Of a stretch of DNA of 64,000 nucleotides, positions 56,951 to 64,000 are shown in pieces. The position numbers and the translations under genes were made by a program. The notes below the pieces were generated by a model. It had not been told where the DNA came from and searched no databases. It saw nothing but the letters and a program-made list of their open reading frames with translations. Source of the DNA: Sweltsa coloradensis (lineage: Eukaryota > Arthropoda > Insecta > Plecoptera > Chloroperlidae); contig JAMZAV010003136.1 of assembly GCA_024449915.1 (NCBI GenBank), positions 1 through 64,000 of the forward strand, read 5' to 3'. Within the stretch, counting starts at the first letter, position 1; every line of letters starts with the position of its first letter.

Positions 56951-57128
56951 TAAGAAATTGTTATAAGAGCTAATAACAACAACAACATTCTTACGACGGA
57001 CCAATCAGACGTCAATAATCCTTACGACGACCAATCAAAAGAAGTAACTTCATTTCATTATAACAGGCCAATAAAACATTACTAACCAATCAGGATGTGG
57101 ATTTCTTATAACTAAAACAATTTCTTAC
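56951..57128. mobile_element. Short MITE-like inverted repeat with CCAATCA motifs
   Basis: AAGAAATTGTTATAAGAG on the left faces TTCTTATAAC...CAATTTCTTA on the right. ACCAATCA or a close form occurs four times inside, and CTTACGACG three times including the right edge. No target duplication is evident. Confidence 0.45.
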
Positions 57129-57199
57129 GACGGTGATGGAAACGGGGCCTTAACAACAAAAACCAATCAATCGTTCAATCAATTAATCAATTAATCGAA

Positions 57200-57621
57200 A
57201 AGTGTTTTCTAGTTGTCGAGTGCGGTGCGAGCGTAGCAGTAACTCACCTAGGTAGTCTGTCTCCCGCGACGACCAACCCTTTGTGAGAACGAGTCCGCAG
57301 TCTTGAAAGTTTCCCCTCCCTTAACCAACTTCCAAGGTATTGATTAAAACAGCAATGATGCCAAGACTATAAGCTAGGCTAGTTGAAACAGTTCGCAACT
57401 CACGATTCGGTCGACTTCTGCAGTCGTTCTTCTGCTTACTTCACTACCCTTCTAAGAACTTTGGTCCAAAGCACTTCGAAGTTGAGTTTGAGGTTATATA
57501 GTTTGTCCCAGTGTAAGTTGCGCAGTCACAACTGAGAGACGCGCCGCTATTATACGACGACTGCAGCTGCTAACTACATTCAGTCCACTGCCTTGTTGTA
57601 AACTGCAGTCAGAACGTAAGT
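57200..57621 (+). promoter_or_regulatory. Possible promoter and non-coding first exon
   Basis: This stretch is richer in G+C than its surroundings and matches no repeat in the window. It contains a TATA-like TTATATA at 57494-57500, a possible start region near 57520-57535 and a strong 5' splice donor GTAAGT at 57616-57621. Downstream plus-strand DNA shows no clear coding exon, so the gene, if real, would continue far away. This is inference from motifs. Confidence 0.25.
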
Positions 57622-58278
57622 GCGCGTGCCCCGAATCATGCATAAAAATTAAAAATCCCACCCCAATGTTGCATTTGTTGGCTACGCTCGAGCGAACAAG
57701 GTTTTGACGCAGAGTATAGAGGTCACTTGGAAGCTCTAGCGTTTGTCCTATCGGGTTGGGGTTTGCACCAAAATGTCAAGTAAGAAAGTGTGATTGTCTC
57801 TATCAGAGCTCATTTTTAAATTTGTGCTTACTTTTTTTTTAGTAAATGACAGCAAATGTTTGTCACCAAACAGGTAGTTTGTACTTTGTAGTAATATTTA
57901 AAATGTTAAAATGTGCTCTGATAACGACATGCACTCAACGCTCATCCGTTGTTAATATATATATCGTTCCCAAAAATAATTTTTTGGGTGAAAATTGGAG
58001 TTCGAAAAGTGATCCAGAATGTATTTGAAATTAGCTGGATTTGCTGATCAAGCGAATTTTTGAATGGATATTTAATATTGTACAAACGAGTACTACAGAC
58101 TACAGAAAATACTCCTTAGTGAAAAAAAAACATAAAACTAATCAATAATTTGAAAATGTGCTCGGATAGCGAGACAACCATTCAATCTAGCTGACAAACA
58201 GGAACTGGAGCAAACAGGGGTAAAACAAACAGGGTATCCATAGGGGCACTCGTTAGAGCTTCAAAGTGATCATTGTTC
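57622..58278. other. Unassigned DNA
   Basis: I see no gene. AAATGTGCTC(G/T)GATA occurs near 57910 and 58154, a weak direct repeat. Confidence 0.3.
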
Positions 58279-58330
58279 TCACTGCCTCCTAGATGTTGAG
58301 CCACGACGAGCAACATCTAGGAGGCAGTGA
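58279..58330. repeat. Perfect 20-bp hairpin
   Basis: TCACTGCCTCCTAGATGTTG at 58279-58298 is exactly complementary to 58311-58330, with a 12-base loop. ATTGTTC occurs directly outside both arms in the same orientation. It could be a small foldback insertion or a structured transcript, and there is no second copy here. Confidence 0.8.
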
Positions 58331-58823
58331 TTGTTCTTTTTCTCATCCAGCATACATCCAAAGATGGGAATGTAACGTTCATAACACATCTTTTTAGTGA
58401 AATTTCGTGCATATTTTCAGCGAGAACCAATCTGTTTATTTTATATTATATGAGGCATATTTTTATGTGTCGTCTGTCTTATGAAGTCTTGAAGTTTAAG
58501 GTTCTAAATGGTTTTGTGGAGTTTGAAGAATCTTAAGATTCATAAAATTCGAATTCTTGAATTTCGGCCTAAATCGAATCATTACTCTCAGTTTCTCCTA
58601 GCAGTAGCACGCACGATACATGTCAGAGAGATATGAAACGATTTTGATTAACTTTCAATCACGATTTATTTTTAACAACACCCTCACGATATCTTGCCCT
58701 GGTCTGGTATACGAATATCCTTTCCAAAACACTAGCCACTTCTGTTCCATGCTGACACATTCCGTGCTAACTCGTTCATAGGCGCTCATCTATTATACTT
58801 CGTCTTGGTAATATTCTTAATAC
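58331..58823. other. Unassigned DNA
   Basis: I see no gene or recurring repeat. Confidence 0.35.
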
Positions 58824-59378
58824 ACTAAGAAGCTTCGCAAACGCTTTTTTTAGTCGCGTTGATGGATAAGCTTCTTTGTAAGTTTTTAGTTTGCGTGGGA
58901 TCTCTTTACTTATCAAGTGCTTTTTGAACGCATTGTAGGTGATTGTTGTCAAGTTTCTATTGTTACTTGTTAATACAAACCTCAGAAAACTTATATTAAA
59001 ACCTTTATTTGTATAGATTCTGGCTAATTTTTTCAACTTTTTCTTTCAAAAAGCAATACATCGCTATTACCTGAATGTCCATGTAAAATATGAACGTTGT
59101 AGCCCCACCCGTTTGGTCAGAATCGGCCCAAATGTCACGAAAATATCGCACTAAAAATCGTAAAAGTACGATATTCACGAGAAATATTTCGTCGATTGTA
59201 CCCAAAACTCTAAGTTCAGAGATTTCGAAGGTTCCCTCCAATTTTCATCAAGATCGCATGCCGTTTGCCCGGTAGAGAGCAACAAACAGACAGAAAATAA
59301 AACAAAAAACAAACAGAAAAACTTTGGAGCTAAATTTTTTTAGGGGTCAGTGAAATTGAAGTCTTCGCTTCGCTCATT
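58824..59378 (-). mobile_element. Family B Helentron-like element, minus strand
   Basis: On the minus strand it starts GAGCGAAGCGAAGACTTC (the leading TGGAT is changed) and ends GCGTTTGCGAAGCTTCTTAG. The interior has TTCTGACCAAACGGG and TACTTTTACGA in the order of the other family B copies. Confidence 0.8.
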
Positions 59379-61551
59379 CTAAAACCGTGATTCCGATAGA
59401 ATCAATCATGAATCAACCAACATCGATCAATCGAAATCAACTTCTATCTCGTGCCTAAATCTACAATTCAATCTCCAATCGTCAAATCATCAATTAATCT
59501 AGTTATTTTATAAATCAGTTTTTGTTTTATTTAAACCTATCATTCATTAATCATCTTCCAATGTACCGGTAGCCTATGGCGAAATGAAGTGACTTTCTAC
59601 AAGTCTTTGATGGTTATTGATCGATCCATAAATGAAATCAATATCGATTTAATTTTAAAACAAGTAACCCGGACCCATGCAGCCACAATAATATAATTGT
59701 GACTTGTTCCAGTAAGAGTTAGTTTCTTGTGGTTTTACTGTACCGGTACCTTGACGGACACGTCTTCATGTCAATACCCTCTCTAGCCTAATGAGTTGAG
59801 ATACTTTTTTAAACATTTGACTTAAAAATATTTAGCATTATATTTGTCAAATTTTGCATTGTGTAACATATTTTTTATTTTTTTCCACTAACACCCTACA
59901 AACGTGGAGTGTTTTTTCGAACTTATACCCTAATGGTAAATGATAAATTACAGGAACATTTCAATTCAATATAGCCACATAAAACACTAGACTACATTGC
60001 TAAACTAATTCTCAATAGTAGGTACGGTATTTAAAAATATTATTTTCAGTAAAATTAAACATTTTGTGGTGACAATTTTATAGCATTTTGTGGCATCAAA
60101 AACCTATAACTTTAACACACGTGTCTCAACTAATGAGGTATTCGGTGCTCAAATATACGACGCAATAGTATGGGGCTCAGAAGAGAGACGAGAGGGTAAT
60201 GCTGGGAGATGACGACGAACGTAGTGAAACCGATTTTTATTGTTACAAAATTTGACTTGATTTTAGATTCAATTTCATGGATAAAAATACTGTTTTAACA
60301 CTCTAAACTCATAATGTGCATGAAGACTTATAATACTTATAATTGTAAATACTCTTAGATTTAATATAGGCGTATTTAAAGTCTAACCAAATCCAATAAT
60401 CACAGGCGTAAGACTTTTTAATAAGCTTCTCAGTAGATTCAGAGTCTTTCTTAATCTTATCATTGTTTTAAAGGAATATCTGGTAAAACGTAAGTGTCTT
60501 GAGAGTAATCTGTGACGTAAGATGAAGAAATAAAATACAATATATAAAATAATACATGGCCATATCCAAGGTTCTACCTTAAAATTAATGCAATGATCAA
60601 TGAAAGCCTTAGCGTTGGTAAACGGTTTTGCGTCACTAGCTACGCCCACCGCCTAATTGTAGAAGGACCAACACACTATAATCACTTATTAGTTAGCAAG
60701 CTTACCGTGTGTATATACTTGTGCTCTGAAAGTAATTCACTAATCCCTTCTTGTCTTGACTTCTCAAGTAATATCTCCAACACATAACACATCTACTAGA
60801 CCTCACTAACGCATCTAAACGCCTTCGCTAAAGTGCGTGATGGCTCTGGTCTCTTGTGATCAGTTCTGGTAGATTTCACGACATTGGACACCAACCAAGA
60901 TATTAAATGGTTGTTTTATATATAGGACTCGGGTGTTTACGCTCAATTACGATCATTGCCGAAGTGAGATTAATATTTCCATGTGCGCATTGTATTAGCT
61001 TTGGGTATTGGGTATTAGGGTACGGTATTAGCTTTACAATTATGTTTGTCGTCATACCTTATAGCATGAGCTGCAAATTTAAAAAAATAAACAATATTAT
61101 CCGGAAGCAATGTTGGGCCCCAGGAAGGAACCATGCTTATTTACCTATGTGCCAAGTTTTTGTTTAGAGTTTTAGAGAGACAAAACTTTCCCTCAGACAC
61201 ACGGGTTGGTGGAGGGGGGGGGGATATATTAAATTGAAATCCCTTTCTCTATCCACATCCTATATATATATTTTTAATTGCAGCATATTAACTTTATTAA
61301 TTGTCTGACTTCTAAAACTATGCTGGAATATAGTATGTCCTCGCGGTGAAAGTCTAAATCCTCAAAACCTCGATCCTCACTGTGGGCATGATCACTTTTC
61401 ACGGATAATGTCCCTCTCTCACCGACTATCAGCTATGTGTCTGAGTGGGTCGGCACTAAATACGATTGGGGAAAAAAATCTACCCTAGATAATTAAATAC
61501 CACGTTATGAGGGCAATTTATGTCTGCCTAGTGACTACACTTGCGGTCTGA
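59379..61551. other. Unassigned DNA
   Basis: AT-rich, with no gene, no terminal repeats and no second copies recognised. A G9 run lies near 61217. Confidence 0.35.
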
Positions 61552-61824
61552 TTCTGTAAAATCGTTATGGAAAAGAACGACCGTTATCCGGCACTTAAGC
61601 GACAATTTTGCGTGTCGACTGATTCTGTAAAAATGATAGCGATCGCTATGATAACGAGAATGAAAAAGGAGTCGCTATGCTATGCTATCAAGATACGATA
61701 AATGGCGGCCGTAGCGACTATTTTACAGAATCAGGTCGATAACGATAATTTATAACGATTGATATTTCATATCAACCGTGATCGCTATCGCCATCATAGC
61801 GACTATTTTACAGAATCGCACTGC
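61552..61824. mobile_element. Nested inverted-repeat MITE (GATTCTGTAAAAT)
   Basis: GATTCTGTAAAAT occurs in this orientation at about 61551 and 61620 (with one extra A). Its complement ATTTTACAGAATC occurs at about 61724 and 61804. The outer and inner pairs are both flanked by GCGACTAT or TAGCGATCGCTA words, giving two concentric hairpins. Confidence 0.65.
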
Positions 61825-61952
61825 AGCTGAAGAGGGTTCGACGCGTATAAATTTGATGTACGCACACTACAACGGGCATCCTTGCGTAAAACACAAAAGA
61901 AAAAACAAACTAAAAGAAAATTCAGTAATTTCTGTTTAGGAAAGACTCTTCC

Positions 61953-62480
61953 ATAGCACTCTTACCAATATTTTGAAGTCAAAGGAAAATGTCTGAAAGT
62001 TGGTTGAATAAAAGAGGAACTTGAATAAAAAAGAGAACAAATAGATTTTTACGGTCCAAAATAGCTTAATTTTGGGCATTATATGAAAATTTTGGTTCAA
62101 TAAAAAAATAAAAGTTCTTGGTGCAATATTTTATTTTGAGATATGCTTTTTTATTGTTGTTTCAACACGCCTTTGTCTCTAGACTGAGTATAAGGGAAAA
62201 TAATGTTCGATTTTTTCGTCACTTGGTACAAATAAGAGTTTTGAACAGGTGGACGAAAAAAATCGTACAACAAACGTTATTTCAGAAAGGTGTGTTAGTA
62301 CAATAAAAAAAAATGTTGCTCAAACTTAAGTATTGAACCTAGAACTTCCTTCTTATTGACCCACATTTTGCATATAATGGCCAAACTATTGTCCCGTAAA
62401 AAAATCTTCTTTTTTATTTATCATTCAACCAACTGTTAGCCATTTTCCTTTGACTTCGAAAATATCGGTAAGAGTGCTAT
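61953..62480. mobile_element. Large foldback element (MITE)
   Basis: ATAGCACTCTTACC and TTGAAGTCAAAGGAAAATG at the left face their complements at the right, and matching continues with gaps towards a centre near 62218. Arms of about 240 bp make this a long imperfect hairpin. The interior is A/T-rich and no transposase is seen. Confidence 0.75.
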
Positions 62481-62889
62481 TTGTGTATATAGGTAAAGCG
62501 CTCCATCTCTTCTCTCGCACCCAAGATGTGGATATACACGCTCGCTGTTCCACCATGAATCCTCACACCGTCCTGAATCTTTAACACCGGCCGTCTCCTT
62601 CAAGCCTGACAATATTTCCACAGGGAGCTGCTTGCAACTTGCAAGAGACTCACTCTAGAACGAAAGTGTGAGAAAACACAAATGTTGACGAAAATGTTCG
62701 CCCCGACGCTTCACGACCCTCTGTAGCAGGGAGAAGATGAAAGGGTACGCTTCGGCGGGGCTATATCAAAACCGCAAAAGTGAAAAAACCTCGAATGTGT
62801 AAATTTCCGGAAATTCGTTTAAAAAGTTAGTTAAATAAGTTTTTCAAGATTTTGTACTAAAACCGCTTCGGCATTCGGCGACACTCTAA
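62481..62889. other. Unassigned DNA
   Basis: No gene or recurring repeat recognised. Confidence 0.35.
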
Positions 62890-63246
62890 GACCCAGGGTA
62901 GAATTGGCCCAGATCATGGCTCTGCTAATTCAAGAGAAAAAGTCCACCTCGCAAACATCAGCTAGTTCGAGCAGAGTATCTTTTTTACTCCCCGAAACTA
63001 GAGGCGAGCTCTGGCAATCGTCGTCGGGGACCTTGCCCCCTTCCCTTGACGACCCCCCGGCGACGATGACAATGACACAACGAACGATGACAAAGACGAT
63101 GACGACCGCGACGTGAGAAACCCCCCTTCCTCCCCTTACCCGTGGCTGGTTCTGACCAGCATGGGCCCCTCCTCCCCACCCCCCTTAGGCTAGAGTGGTG
63201 CATTATGACCTAACGGTTGACGCGTCCTTAATCCAAATAAACCAAA
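62890..63246 (+). repeat. Dispersed repeat family P, full-length copy
   Basis: Runs from AGGGTAGAATTGGCCCAG through CTAGAGGCGAGCTCTGGC, CCCTTCCCTTGACGACC, a GACGATGACGAC tract and GGTTCTGACCAGCATGG to TTAATCCAAATAAACC. It is the closest relative of the minus copy at 43626-43990. Confidence 0.82.
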
Positions 63247-63875
63247 CAGGGATACATAATATGCTGCTGTATAATATGCAGATGTTGCCTCTGAGGTGTG
63301 ATGTGCAAACCTCCCCCACACTGTAGTGTGATACAGCGTTCGGCTCATAGCAATTGCTGTAAAAAATTAATGTATCTTGCGAAATAAGTATTCAGATAAA
63401 TCAAAAGTAATAGCGAATACCTTAAAAAAATAATTTAAAATGTTCTTTTGACCTATTGCCAAATATGTGGCTTTTTATAACAAGCAAGGATACTGGAGAA
63501 CCCAAAATAGAAAGCGAAGCTACGTAATCAACAGATAGTCGAAGAAGAATGTAAAAATAAACAAATTTCCTTGGGTTTTATCTTTTTGGCGACGTTTATG
63601 AGTTATCTTTCTTTTATTAAAAATAATTTTCTCATTCGTTGGTGGAGGTGCCGGGTCATAATTTTTAAACCTTTTTGTGGGGCTGGCCTTTGCCGTAGAC
63701 TTGGCACTGCAAGTGTCTTTTAGAGTCCATCGTCTTCTTTGGCCACTTCTCCCTTACCCACAGGGTTACCTTAAATAATTCTTGAACATAAAAGTAGTGA
63801 TTTGATTTGTGCATCACGCCGACTATAATGAATAATTTTAATCATTATAGGAATCAAGGGTTGGATATTACCGAC
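63247..63875. other. Unassigned DNA
   Basis: No gene or recurring repeat recognised. Confidence 0.35.
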
Positions 63876-64000
63876 AGTGTTGGCTGAGCGCTATGCGCGC
63901 GACTCTGATTCGGGAGGTCTCGGGTTCAAATCCCGTCGAGACCGGCAATCCTGACTGAAGTTTTTTTCCGAGGTGCCCTCGGACATCCCAATTCACAATT
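63876..64000 (+). repeat. tRNA-derived SINE S1, cut by the window end
   Basis: The head GTTGGCTGAGCGCTATGCGC with B box CTCGGGTTCAAATCCCGTC is well preserved, then GGCAATCCTGACTGAAG. The body then jumps to GCCCTCGGACATCCC, a shorter form than at 50248. It continues past the window. Confidence 0.78.

Overview
The window is a piece of a eukaryotic, animal genome, almost certainly a non-vertebrate metazoan and probably a marine one. The grounds are one protein gene of the metazoan DUF229 family, a Jockey-superfamily LINE, three kinds of tRNA-headed SINE, many MITEs, long G/C homopolymer tracts and strong enrichment of the palindrome TAGGCCTA. I cannot name the phylum from sequence alone. The DNA is AT-rich and gene-poor. 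Nothing resembles an operon, and I see no CRISPR array and no intact host RNA gene.

Layout. 1-2351 is a nest of foldback and rolling-circle elements. 2836-4773 (minus) is the only convincing host gene, an intact 645-residue DUF229 protein encoded in one exon. 5338-13953 is packed with non-autonomous rolling-circle elements, including a duplicated 0.6 kb block whose second copy starts exactly at an element end. 13.4-21 kb holds G/C-tract repeats, SINEs, a nested rolling-circle insertion and a hAT MITE with a perfect 8-bp target duplication. 21-33 kb is mostly unassigned DNA with scattered repeats. 33.56-37.98 kb is a decayed Jockey-type LINE. 38-64 kb is a mosaic of SINEs, MITEs and a dispersed repeat (family P) with GAC-rich cores.

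Main theme. About fifteen copies or fragments, which I call families A, B and C, share the architecture of Helitron2/Helentron (HINE) elements. They start TGAGCGAGCG or TGGATGAGCG after a host T. They carry a reverse complement of that start near the 3' end, followed by a short hairpin (AACGC...GCGTT) and the terminus CTAG, with a host T after it. One copy is nested inside another so that the T|T target can be read directly. No Rep-helicase gene is in the window, so all of these are non-autonomous.

The genes do not form a pathway. Features are mostly transposable-element copies, and boundaries without a target duplication or matching second copy are approximate. Family letters (A, B, C, P, Q, R, S1-S3) are labels for this report only.
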